Of a DNA stretch of 46,464 nucleotides, positions 1-8,060 are shown piece by piece. The stretch's first letter is position 1; the number at the start of each line of letters is the position of its first letter. The DNA is from Thermoplasmatota archaeon (lineage in GTDB: Archaea > Thermoplasmatota > Poseidoniia > Poseidoniales > Thalassarchaeaceae). Position numbers and translations under genes: made by a program. The notes beneath the pieces were generated by a model. That model was not told the origin of the DNA and searched no databases. It worked only from the letters and a program-made list of their open reading frames with translations. Location of the stretch: positions 1 to 46,464 of the forward strand of contig JAURCP010000010.1 in NCBI GenBank assembly GCA_030828405.1. Direction: 5' to 3'.

Positions 1-569
1 AAGAAAATGTGTAATAATTCGCTCGTACTACTATGAGAACTCATTGTAGGTAATATTCTTGGGTCTTCAGAAGGCTCCATTGTTTCTCCTAATTTTTCCC
101 TTCTATTCATCCAATCAAGGACTACCGACTCAGAGTAGGATTTTTTATCAGTTTTTGATAAAGAAGAAATGAAATCTTCCCATAATGAAAACTTAAGGAA
201 ATCATTAGTGTTAGAAATATTGTATTCTAACATTGGTTCAACGTATAAGAAAAGACGAGCATCCCAACAACGCCATTCGGAAAATGAACACCACTTTGCC
301 ATTAAGATTGTTAATTCTGCTATATTTGAGTCTTTTATTGATTGGGAAAGTATTGTCTTAGACATTATTAAGTCTGAATTATTATCAGACCATTCCAGTA
401 TGTCTCCTTCTAAATCAACATCAAACTCTCTATGGAATCGATTATCTAATTCAGGCCTGTAATCTCTTAATGAACCATCTTCTACCTTTTGAAATAATTC
501 TTTGAGGGGCATCGACACTAATTTTTCAAAATTAGAATGGTTGACAAGATTTAGAATCACATCTGCCAT
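1..569 (-). CDS. unrecognised protein, 3' end cut by the window edge
   Basis: An open frame on the minus strand runs from ATG at 569 to the left edge without a stop, so the C-terminus lies outside the window. The visible 189 codons begin MADVILNLVNHSNF and read as a soluble, mostly helical, acidic protein with no signal peptide or membrane segment. Trp/Cys-containing patches (KWCSFSEWRCWDARLF) sit near the middle. I recognise no family motif. It is divergent from the DRG GTPase gene across a 119-nt spacer. The long uninterrupted frame and codon use like the neighbours support a real gene; plus-strand frames here are shadows. Function unknown. Confidence 0.6.
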   Translation of the reverse strand, partial: MADVILNLVNHSNFEKLVSMPLKELFQKVEDGSLRDYRPELDNRFHREFDVDLEGDILEWSDNNSDLIMSKTILSQSIKDSNIAELTILMAKWCSFSEWRCWDARLFLYVEPMLEYNISNTNDFLKFSLWEDFISSLSKTDKKSYSESVVLDWMNRREKLGETMEPSEDPRILPTMSSHSSTSELLHIF

Positions 570-641
570 GTCTGCGCCTCGGGTCTAGCCAGAGAGAAGT
601 GTACAATGAACTATCGGTTAGGCATTCAATTGAAGAATAGA

Positions 642-656
642 TGACTGGGCCAGTCA
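642..656. repeat. short perfect inverted repeat in divergent spacer
   Basis: Seven-base arms TGACTGG and CCAGTCA flank one G, 33 nt before the GTG start of the DRG GTPase gene, in the spacer shared with the unrecognised gene on the left. Its size and symmetry would suit an operator for a dimeric regulator or a small transcript hairpin. Nothing else in the window tests this, so the regulatory role is only inference. Confidence 0.3.
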
Positions 657-688
657 CATGAGCATCGGTTGCGATAGGGGATATAGTT

Positions 689-1804
689 GTGGCAACAATC
701 GATGAACAAATTAAATCTCTCGAGGAAGAAATCGGGAAAACGCAGAAAAATAAAGCCACAAATGCTCACATTGGAAAGTTGAAGGCTAAAATTGCGGCAT
801 TAAAGGCACGTAAAGAAAAGGCACAGGCTCATGCTAAATCTAGTGGCGGTGGACCCGGCTTCGAAGTTAAGAAATCAGGTGATGCTTCCGTGGCTTTGGT
901 AGGATTTCCTAGTGTTGGAAAATCAAGTCTTATCTCCCAATTAACTGAAGTAGAATCAGAAGTAGGAAATTTCGCATTTACTACACTAACTTGCATACCT
1001 GGTTTGATGGAGCATAAAGGCGCTAAAATACAGATTCTTGACTTGCCAGGATTAATCAAAGGAGCAGCGGAAGGGAAAGGAAGAGGGAAAGAAATCCTTA
1101 ATGTGATCAGAGGCTCAGACATGGTATTGTATGTTCTAGATCCTTTTCAAGAATCACACTTTGACATACTAGACATGGAATTATGGAGATCGGGGATGAG
1201 ATTGAACCAAAAGAAACCACAAGTTTTCATAACAAGGTCGAATAAAGGTGGAATAGTGGTTAGATCTACGGTTAAACAAACAAATCTAACTCATGAAGAG
1301 ATTCAAGAAATTGTCAGAAGTTTCGGAATTGTTTCTGCTACAGTGACTCTGAGAACTAATGTAACTGATGACCACATTGTTGATACTTTAGCAGGAAATA
1401 GAGTTTACAGTAATGCCGTAGTTGTGATAAATAAAGTTGATTTAGCGAATGAAAAAGATATTCAAAGAACTATGGAAATGATTCCACTCAACTGGCCTGT
1501 ACTAGAAGTATCGGCAAAAACAGGTAAAGGCATCGAGAATATGAAAGATTTCGTGTTCGAAAATTTACGTTTCATGTCTGTTTTCCTAAAGCCGCAGGGT
1601 CAAGAAGCAGATTTAGTTGAGCCACTAATTATCAAAGATACATCTACAGTTAGAGATGTTTGTACAAAATTACATCGAGATTTTGTAAGAAAATTTAGAT
1701 ATGCTAGGGTTAAAGGGCCGAGTGGTAAATTCGATTGGCAGAGAGTTGGTCTAGATCACCTACTAAAAGACGGCGATATACTTTCAATAATACTGAGAAG
1801 ATAG
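689..1804 (+). CDS. DRG-family GTP-binding protein (Obg/DRG, TGS domain)
   Basis: A 371-residue developmentally-regulated-GTP-binding-protein homologue. The N-terminal 50 residues are a charged Lys/Ala-rich helix. The G domain follows with G1 GFPSVGKSS (72-80), G3 DLPG (118-121), G4 NKVD (248-251) and G5 SAK (275-277). The C-terminal 75 residues form a TGS domain ending GDILSIILRR. Order and length match archaeal DRG proteins, which are cytosolic translation-linked GTPases. The start is GTG at 689; MATIDEQIKSLEEEI is the usual DRG N-terminus. The tatC gene follows after 15 nt and is probably co-transcribed. No key residue is missing. Confidence 0.93.
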   Translation: MATIDEQIKSLEEEIGKTQKNKATNAHIGKLKAKIAALKARKEKAQAHAKSSGGGPGFEVKKSGDASVALVGFPSVGKSSLISQLTEVESEVGNFAFTTLTCIPGLMEHKGAKIQILDLPGLIKGAAEGKGRGKEILNVIRGSDMVLYVLDPFQESHFDILDMELWRSGMRLNQKKPQVFITRSNKGGIVVRSTVKQTNLTHEEIQEIVRSFGIVSATVTLRTNVTDDHIVDTLAGNRVYSNAVVVINKVDLANEKDIQRTMEMIPLNWPVLEVSAKTGKGIENMKDFVFENLRFMSVFLKPQGQEADLVEPLIIKDTSTVRDVCTKLHRDFVRKFRYARVKGPSGKFDWQRVGLDHLLKDGDILSIILRR

Positions 1805-1819
1805 ATAATCTATCAAGCG

Positions 1820-2629
1820 ATGTATTCAGTAAGTGAACGCCTACGCAGTTACATGGACGACAGGCAGAGGGACATTATCCCTATGGCTGAATTTGTAAAC
1901 CTAATCAAATATCTAAAAGGTAGAATTACTCTATTGATTGGGGTCTTCATTTTTGGTTTAGCATTGGGTTACCCACTTTCAGGAGATGCGATTAGTTGGC
2001 TATTGCAAGCTAATGGATACCTCCCTGAAGGAGTTGAATTAATTATTATCCAACCGATGGAGGTAATTTTACTTAGATTAAGAATTGCAACACAAATAGG
2101 TATTGCATTGGTATTTACAATGATAATAGTAGATCTTTCATGGAACGGAAGTAAAATTATTAGTAAATCTAACAAAAACAAGATTAAAAATAATACTTCC
2201 AAAATTACTAATTTATTTTTAGTATCCTTATCCTCAATTGGACTTGGAATAATTGGATCCATTTATGCTCACAACATACTAATTCCCATGCTTCTTGATT
2301 TTCTAGCAAATGATGCAAGCAATGTTGGCTTAACCAACACTTGGCAATTACAATCATGGTTGGGATTTGTAATCGGACTTTTCTTTGGCTCGGTAATGAG
2401 TTTTCAAACACCTTTAGTAACATTGTTACTATTAAGAACTAAGATAATTGGTAGATCTAGTTTAATAGAAAATAGAGGAATTATCTGGTTTGCGGCACTA
2501 TTAGTAGGGGCAATATTATCACCGCCTGACCCAATTTCTATGTTCTTGGTTGGAGGACCAATTGTATTATTATTGGAAGTTGCATTATTGATTGATAAAA
2601 TATTTACAAAACCTCAATCTTCAGAATGA
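1820..2629 (+). CDS. tatC: Sec-independent protein translocase TatC
   Basis: A 269-residue polytopic membrane protein with about six hydrophobic segments (near residues 36-52, 90-106, 130-150, 178-205, 220-234 and 242-258). An amphipathic N-terminus precedes the first helix, as in TatC. The stretch SPPDPISMFLVGGPIVLLLEVALLI near the C-terminus corresponds to the conserved TatC region ending in the functional Glu. TatC is the twin-arginine receptor and core channel subunit that exports folded proteins. No TatA gene is present nearby. It lies 15 nt after the DRG gene, and its last 16 nt overlap the 3' end of the convergent MFS gene. A diverged archaeal TatC, called mainly on topology and the C-terminal block. 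Confidence 0.8.
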   Translation: MYSVSERLRSYMDDRQRDIIPMAEFVNLIKYLKGRITLLIGVFIFGLALGYPLSGDAISWLLQANGYLPEGVELIIIQPMEVILLRLRIATQIGIALVFTMIIVDLSWNGSKIISKSNKNKIKNNTSKITNLFLVSLSSIGLGIIGSIYAHNILIPMLLDFLANDASNVGLTNTWQLQSWLGFVIGLFFGSVMSFQTPLVTLLLLRTKIIGRSSLIENRGIIWFAALLVGAILSPPDPISMFLVGGPIVLLLEVALLIDKIFTKPQSSE

Positions 2630-4449
2630 ATCCCTCTATTCCTAGCATCTTCTGCTTGTGCATCTGCACGACCTTGTTCAACATCAACAAATCTCATCAT
2701 TACTGCCCCAATCAGTATCAAAACTGAGATACTCAATATTCCTACACGACTGTCATACATAACGGTTAATGTACCATAAAGAAGAGGGCCTATTAAAGCG
2801 GCAACTTTACCGAAGAAACCAAAGAAACCAAAGAATTCTGCACTTCTAGTCTCGGGAACAATCTGCCCAAACATGCTTCTTGCAAGACCCTGGGAACCAC
2901 CTAATAGTGTACCCATGGCGCATCCTAATAGTAGAAATTGGAAACCAACTGCAAGCCCTAGAGGGCCCCAAACATTATCTCTGGCAGCTTCTGGAATAAA
3001 ATCTAATTTCCCATCTCCAAGACTTGTTGGATGATCTACCCCTATGTTAGTCATTGTATCGAGACTACCACCTGAGACACTAACGCTGAATCTTGATTCA
3101 TCTAATGATTGTAGGAAGGTATTGATTTCAGAGTCGACTATATCATTTAAAGATAGAACAAAGGCCACTTCTGTGTCATCGCCATCAGAATCTGTGACCC
3201 AAAAATTCCACTTCATTGTATCGCTCCTATCATCTATTTTAACAGGAATGATATGACTCCAATCATTCGCCCATTCTTGCTCATTGAACTCCGAATCTCT
3301 ATAATCTAACTTTTGTGCTAATTCTGGAACATCACTATTAGCCATCTGGACAGTGTAGATATTTTCTTCTTCATCCCAGTCAAATTGTATTTGGTATTCC
3401 TCATGTGATTCTAACTCCAATGGTGCGAAGGATAATGCCGCAAAACAAAGAACTACCCAACCTACTAAAGACATTGTTAAGGCCTGTTTTGTACCAACCT
3501 TTTTCGCAAGTTTTGTGAATAAAATCGCAGATGGTGCCGCTACGAATTGTATAGCTAGAATTGTTATCATTAAATCGAATCCTGTGATTCCTAGGACTGT
3601 GGTTCCGAAGATACCGCCTAATGCAGTAACGGTATTTATTCCGTCAATAAAGAAGAAATATGCAATCATGTAAAAGAATAATGTCTTAAATTTGTCGTAC
3701 TCACCTAGAGTTTTTCTAATCTCACTTAGAGCTAATGATGCGGATTCCTTAAAGCCAAGTGATTCCATCTCATTTTCAATAGGTGGTTCAGGCACCCACT
3801 TGAATGTCAAATAAGCAAAACCATACCACCACAATCCAGATGATGCCATTGCGAATTGTGTGGCCCAAGGTGCATAATCTGTGCCTATTAGTATAGCAAT
3901 GTGTATAACTAATAGTATACCTCCTCCAAAGTAACCATATGCGAATGCAAGATTAGAAATTCTATCCATCTCATCATCCTTCCCCATATGTGGTAAAAGG
4001 GCATTATAAAATACACCGGCTCCATTAAGTCCAATATTTGCAAGAACAAACATTACCATTAGCCAAATCCATTGAGTGCTAATTGGAAGGAATGGGGCGG
4101 CGAATAGTAAGAAAGTGGAGCCCGCACCGACATAAGTAAGAATCTTCAGCCACCACATTTTGATAGCACGCCTATCTGCAATTACACCAAGAGATGGACT
4201 TACAAAAGCAACCAATAATGCTGCACCTGCAACTGCAAAAGACCATATCGCATCTCCTGACATTGATTTTCCAAGGACTGTTGTCGTGAGACCATTTGCT
4301 TCCAAAAATAATGAAGCAAACCAAACGGGGAGAATAGCTGTAGTTACGCTAGTCTCAAATGCTGATTTAGCCCAATCGTAAAATGCATATCCTCTAACTG
4401 CTTGTGGGTCGGATTCTCGGTCAAGTTCTATTGTATCTGACATGTTCAT
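2614..4449 (-). CDS. MFS transporter of the UMF1/Atg22-like family with a large soluble insertion
   Basis: A 611-residue transporter. The N-terminus (YAFYDWAKSAFETSVTTAIL, residues 21-40) is the signature of the UMF1/Atg22-like branch of the major facilitator superfamily, whose bacterial and archaeal substrates are generally unknown. About twelve hydrophobic segments are present. Residues about 344-492 form an acidic, soluble insertion of roughly 150 residues between membrane segments, rich in Asp and Glu and absent from typical ~420-residue relatives. ATG codons at 4449 and 4443 are both possible starts. The 3' end overlaps tatC by 16 nt on the opposite strand; the 5' end is divergent from the GDPD gene across 51 nt. 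Confidence 0.8.
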   Translation of the reverse strand: MNMSDTIELDRESDPQAVRGYAFYDWAKSAFETSVTTAILPVWFASLFLEANGLTTTVLGKSMSGDAIWSFAVAGAALLVAFVSPSLGVIADRRAIKMWWLKILTYVGAGSTFLLFAAPFLPISTQWIWLMVMFVLANIGLNGAGVFYNALLPHMGKDDEMDRISNLAFAYGYFGGGILLVIHIAILIGTDYAPWATQFAMASSGLWWYGFAYLTFKWVPEPPIENEMESLGFKESASLALSEIRKTLGEYDKFKTLFFYMIAYFFFIDGINTVTALGGIFGTTVLGITGFDLMITILAIQFVAAPSAILFTKLAKKVGTKQALTMSLVGWVVLCFAALSFAPLELESHEEYQIQFDWDEEENIYTVQMANSDVPELAQKLDYRDSEFNEQEWANDWSHIIPVKIDDRSDTMKWNFWVTDSDGDDTEVAFVLSLNDIVDSEINTFLQSLDESRFSVSVSGGSLDTMTNIGVDHPTSLGDGKLDFIPEAARDNVWGPLGLAVGFQFLLLGCAMGTLLGGSQGLARSMFGQIVPETRSAEFFGFFGFFGKVAALIGPLLYGTLTVMYDSRVGILSISVLILIGAVMMRFVDVEQGRADAQAEDARNRGIHSED

Positions 4450-4500
4450 ACCTAGGCTCGCGTTGTCTTTTTGACTATTTAGCGTTGGGGCGGATTAGTC

Positions 4501-5685
4501 TTGGAAAAACGTTTAATTAATTATAAGATATATCTCGCAAGACATATGGACGGACACGGTAATCAATGGATTCGTCCAAGAGAAAATTCTGTCGAAGCAT
4601 TAGTTTATGGAATGAATCAATGCGATGGTGTTGAATTAGATTTAAGACTATCTAAGGATAATAGACTTGTTCTCCATCATGACTCAAAAACAGAGTTTGG
4701 AGATTATCCTGAATGTTTGACATTAGATGAATTACCAGATTATGTTGAGCCAATAGAGGATTTATTAGAACAAAAAGATTTCATTAGAAGGTGGACCGAG
4801 GAAGGGGCATTCACTTGTTTTGAATTTAAATCTCCTCACCCAAGTAGTGGCAAAGCGGGTGGCTGGTTCAACTCTAAAGAAAAAGAAAAACATATGATTC
4901 AGATGATTGAAGAATTAAATGAAATCTTAGATCCTTTTGATTTCTCAGAGAGTAGTACTGTAATTTATTCGTTTGAACCAAAAATTATTTCTGCATCTAA
5001 GAAAGTTAATACTAGACTGAAATTTAGTAGATTGAGACCACATATACGCTCATGGGGAAATTGGACATCGCAGAGAATCGTGGCAGCACCGTCATTTATC
5101 CTCAATTCATTACCTCGTTTGATGGACAAGCAAAGAAGAGAAAACTCTCCTATGCTTCCATGTTCTCTACAATATCTTAAAGGAATTGAGAGTAACCTTA
5201 GTTTAGGTAGTACTGTAGGCTTGGAAGGGAAAAAATTAGAAAGATTAACAAAATACAGAAAAGGATATCCTGTTTATGTTTGGCCCTCGAAATCCAATTC
5301 AGAGAGAATGCTTCTGGATGCGGGGCTAACTGGACTTACTGATGACCTTGCACCTACTTCAGTAACTCTTGATTCTGGACATGCTAGATGGACAAAACCA
5401 GCTACACAACCACTAACTAAAGAACAACGTATAGATTTAGATGGGACTCCAATCGAACAACATTTCTCAAAAGTTAATGAAATGAAAAAAGAGGTTACTC
5501 CCTGGCATGAGCTTACTGAAAATGAGAGGATTGATTTCATTTCTAGTTGGAAGAAAAAATGGTCATGGGAAAGAGAAATTAACTCATTGATTAAAGAAAC
5601 CTCGCCATCAAGTTTGCCTTGGGAGGCTCCTAGAATAATTGGCCATAGAGGTACAGGGAAATCTCATAAAAATGGATCTTCGTGA
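4501..5685 (+). CDS. glycerophosphodiester phosphodiesterase-like protein with stub of a second GDPD domain
   Basis: A 394-residue TIM-barrel phosphodiesterase of the GDPD/UgpQ type, which hydrolyses glycerophosphodiesters to an alcohol and glycerol phosphate. Recognisable elements are ARHMDG (diverged HRG, near residue 14), PRENS (26-30), ELDLRL, VLHHD, FEFK, and late-barrel text in which YPVYVWP and GLTGLTDDL are typical. The final 20 residues (PWEAPRIIGHRGTGKS and four more) look like the first strand of another, canonical GDPD domain, where IIGHRG is the normal start, but the frame stops there. TTG at 4501 is the start used; no ATG gives the complete first strand. The stop directly abuts the citrate synthase stop on the other strand. 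Confidence 0.82.
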   Translation: MEKRLINYKIYLARHMDGHGNQWIRPRENSVEALVYGMNQCDGVELDLRLSKDNRLVLHHDSKTEFGDYPECLTLDELPDYVEPIEDLLEQKDFIRRWTEEGAFTCFEFKSPHPSSGKAGGWFNSKEKEKHMIQMIEELNEILDPFDFSESSTVIYSFEPKIISASKKVNTRLKFSRLRPHIRSWGNWTSQRIVAAPSFILNSLPRLMDKQRRENSPMLPCSLQYLKGIESNLSLGSTVGLEGKKLERLTKYRKGYPVYVWPSKSNSERMLLDAGLTGLTDDLAPTSVTLDSGHARWTKPATQPLTKEQRIDLDGTPIEQHFSKVNEMKKEVTPWHELTENERIDFISSWKKKWSWEREINSLIKETSPSSLPWEAPRIIGHRGTGKSHKNGSS

Positions 5686-6855
5686 TTATTCTATTCTTCT
5701 AAGGGGTTGATTCTTAGGGATATATTTAGGCCTGTAAATAGGAGTCCCTCTACCGTCTCTAGCATTCCTCTCATCAAGTATCTGAGCACTAATACCTGCA
5801 ACTCTCGCCCAACCGAAGAAGGTAGTATAATATTCAGGCATTCGGAAACCAACTGAATGAAGTAAGCTCCCACTTGCAATGTCTACATTAGGATAAGGAT
5901 TACTTATCTTAGGAATTTCACTAAGAATTGGAGGTATTACTTCTCTCAATGCCCTTGCTATCTTGAAATATTCGTGATCTGGACATATTTCATCTCCTAA
6001 TTCAAACAACAGGCGCGCACGAGGATCTTCAGCTCTCAATACTCCGTGACCAAAACCATAAATTTTCCTACGATTCACCAACTCCGTACGGACGAAATCT
6101 TCAATTTCTTTATGATCGGAGGTTCCAATTCTTTTGACAAATTCTAAACAAGCCTGATTGGCTTGACCATGTAAAGGCCCTGAAAGAGCATTCATTGCGC
6201 TCGAAATTGAAGAGTAGACAGAGGCCCATCCTGAAGCAACTGCTTTACCGGAAAATGTCGAAAGATTACCGCCACCATGATCCATATGAAGAATGAAAAA
6301 GAATCTTAGCACTCTTTCGATATCACGGGCTTGAACGCCTTCAAAACCCATCATATGGACAAAATTTTCTACTAATCCTAAACCGGGTTTACGTGGCTTC
6401 AATTTCTCTTTTTCACCGCTTCTTAAACGGAAAATTCTGGCCATTACTTCTGGCATTCTAGCGATAAGATTCATCGCGTCAGCCCTTGTATCACCTGTTT
6501 TTTCTGCCGCCCCTAAAGCCATGATGCCGATTGAAAGCCATTCCATAGGATGGCCACTACCAGGAGTTAGAGATTCTAAAACTCTGAGCGCACCTGTAGG
6601 AATGTTTTCTCCTCTTTGTGTTAATTCCGCACGAAACTCTTCTGATTCTTCTTCGGTTGGTAATCTCTTATTGAATAGTAAAAATATCACATCTTCTTCT
6701 TCCATATCTACTAAATCTTCAACAGGATATCCAACATAGTGAACTCCTTCATAAGGATCAACAAAAGAAGTCTGACAAGTACCTACAGGGACTCCTCTTA
6801 GCCCTGAATCTAGATTCTTATCAGTAATCGAAAATAATACTTTATCATCTGCCAT
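5686..6855 (-). CDS. gltA: citrate synthase
   Basis: A 389-residue citrate synthase that condenses oxaloacetate and acetyl-CoA at the entry of the TCA cycle. The catalytic triad is visible: His229 in GPLHGQAN, His270 in GFGHGVLR and Asp325 in NPYPNVD. The flanking text MNALSGPLHGQANQ and EYYTTFFGWARVAGISAQ is typical. A methylcitrate synthase activity cannot be excluded from sequence. The start is ATG at 6855, giving MADDKVLFSITDKNLDSGLRGV, the usual beginning. It has its own upstream spacer shared with a divergent membrane-protein gene; its 3' end touches the GDPD gene with no gap. Confidence 0.95.
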   Translation of the reverse strand: MADDKVLFSITDKNLDSGLRGVPVGTCQTSFVDPYEGVHYVGYPVEDLVDMEEEDVIFLLFNKRLPTEEESEEFRAELTQRGENIPTGALRVLESLTPGSGHPMEWLSIGIMALGAAEKTGDTRADAMNLIARMPEVMARIFRLRSGEKEKLKPRKPGLGLVENFVHMMGFEGVQARDIERVLRFFFILHMDHGGGNLSTFSGKAVASGWASVYSSISSAMNALSGPLHGQANQACLEFVKRIGTSDHKEIEDFVRTELVNRRKIYGFGHGVLRAEDPRARLLFELGDEICPDHEYFKIARALREVIPPILSEIPKISNPYPNVDIASGSLLHSVGFRMPEYYTTFFGWARVAGISAQILDERNARDGRGTPIYRPKYIPKNQPLRRIE

Positions 6856-7007
6856 CTAGTACCACAAAACATTGTCCCAATATGGTCAAGTGATAATATC
6901 TCCGTCATTAAGTTTAGAAAATGCCCTCCTCGGATTCAGATTATTAATGAGGTATTATGTCAAAATTACCCGTAATAATGAAACATAATGTATTGTGAGA
7001 ATATAGT
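6856..7007. promoter_or_regulatory. divergent spacer between citrate synthase and a membrane-protein gene
   Basis: A 152-nt AT-rich spacer with no open frame and no tRNA-like fold that I can see. It must carry the promoters of both flanking genes. An AT-rich ACATAATGTA element about 25 nt before the ATG at 7008 could be a TATA box for a leaderless transcript; a TATTAT stretch about 45 nt from the citrate synthase start could serve the other side. Both are weak matches. Confidence 0.35.
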
Positions 7008-7631
7008 ATGTCTAAATGGCGCGAACGTCTCAATGATTATGACGACGAACACAGACATATGCTAGAAGGTGGCTCTATAAGTCAACTATTTTTGAACTAT
7101 TCTTTATCATTCTCACATCCTGTTTTTGTAGGAATTGTTTATGGAATTGTGATAAATTTAACGTTACTATTACCTATATTTTATGAAGGCAATACAGACT
7201 CTGAAGGGTTTTCTGACATCGTACAGAAATGGGCTAATGAAAGTTTGATAATCTTACTTTTGTGTGCATCTTTAGGTGCCATCTCCGCTATTATCTCATC
7301 TATTGTTAGGTGGCCACCTGTAAGACTTGAGAGAAGAAGAAGATACCTCTACCCGTTACCCTTCATTGGATTCTTAATCACTACAATTACAATAATTTTT
7401 TCAACTTCGGAAGAATTAAAAATTTTAGGTTATTTCATCTTATTAGCTCCAGGGCCACTATATATCCAGATTTCATATGCTCCAAGATGGAGAATGATTG
7501 AAAGAATCGACAGAGACTTAGACCCATTTGAAGGCATGAAGAAAACAATATTCCGTGAAAATAAAAATGAAGAGTTAATCGAACAAAATTATGATGAGTT
7601 AGAAAATGCCATTGAAGAATTAGATTTATGA
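7008..7631 (+). CDS. unrecognised four-helix membrane protein
   Basis: A 207-residue protein with four hydrophobic segments (about 38-58, 78-100, 115-132 and 138-154), a charged N-terminal tail, an Arg-rich loop (RLERRRRY, 107-114) between helices 2 and 3, and an acidic C-terminal tail of about 50 residues (EELIEQNYDELENAIEEL). The Arg-rich loop and charged tails suggest both ends are cytoplasmic. I recognise no family. It is a single-gene unit divergent from citrate synthase; its stop overlaps the thioesterase gene on the other strand by 6 nt. Confidence 0.7.
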   Translation: MSKWRERLNDYDDEHRHMLEGGSISQLFLNYSLSFSHPVFVGIVYGIVINLTLLLPIFYEGNTDSEGFSDIVQKWANESLIILLLCASLGAISAIISSIVRWPPVRLERRRRYLYPLPFIGFLITTITIIFSTSEELKILGYFILLAPGPLYIQISYAPRWRMIERIDRDLDPFEGMKKTIFRENKNEELIEQNYDELENAIEELDL

Positions 7632-8051
7632 ATCTAGTGATATATAATTAACTTGTGAAACTGCAACTAATTTATCATCCATGTCATATATTTCCGCCTC
7701 TGCTAAACTTAAGTTACGACCTGTCTTAATTACTTTAGCCACACATCGAACATCCGTCTTACAAGGTCGTAAAAATCGAATATTGAAGTCTGTAGTGGCA
7801 ACTTTACGCTCTGAACCAATTTTTGTTAATATTGACCAGCATGTAATGCTATCTGCAATAGTAGCAAGAATTCCTCCATGGAATGTTTCAAAAATTCCAT
7901 CCCACATAGTGTCTCTAGGAATAAAAGCTTCACATTCACCTTTATCGAGCCTTAAGATTTGCATTTTCAAAGTTTCAGTAATTGGAACTGAATTAATTCT
8001 TTCCAACATTGAATCAATTACTTCTTTTTCTAAAGTTGATGTTTGAACCAT
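7626..8051 (-). CDS. PaaI-type hotdog-fold thioesterase
   Basis: A 141-residue single hotdog domain. HGG (58-60, in TFHGGILATIADS) is the PaaI/4HBT signature where the central helix begins, followed by ATTDFNIRFLRPC on the second half of the sheet, as in acyl-CoA thioesterases of this group. Such enzymes hydrolyse acyl- or aryl-CoA thioesters; the substrate cannot be read from sequence. It lies 9 nt after the Kbl-like gene on the same strand, so the two are probably one operon and may both act on CoA-linked metabolites. The 3' end overlaps the membrane-protein gene by 6 nt. Confidence 0.85.
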   Translation of the reverse strand: MVQTSTLEKEVIDSMLERINSVPITETLKMQILRLDKGECEAFIPRDTMWDGIFETFHGGILATIADSITCWSILTKIGSERKVATTDFNIRFLRPCKTDVRCVAKVIKTGRNLSLAEAEIYDMDDKLVAVSQVNYISLDS

Positions 8052-8060
8052 TAAATCACT

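Noticed and set aside
169-462. Plus-strand open frame opposite the left-edge gene
   Set aside because: Lies inside a longer minus-strand frame that is open to the edge, and its Ser/Lys-rich text looks like a reverse-strand shadow.
6856-7007. tRNA or small structured RNA in the longest spacer
   Set aside because: No cloverleaf, CCA-like end or T-loop consensus found by eye in this or other spacers.
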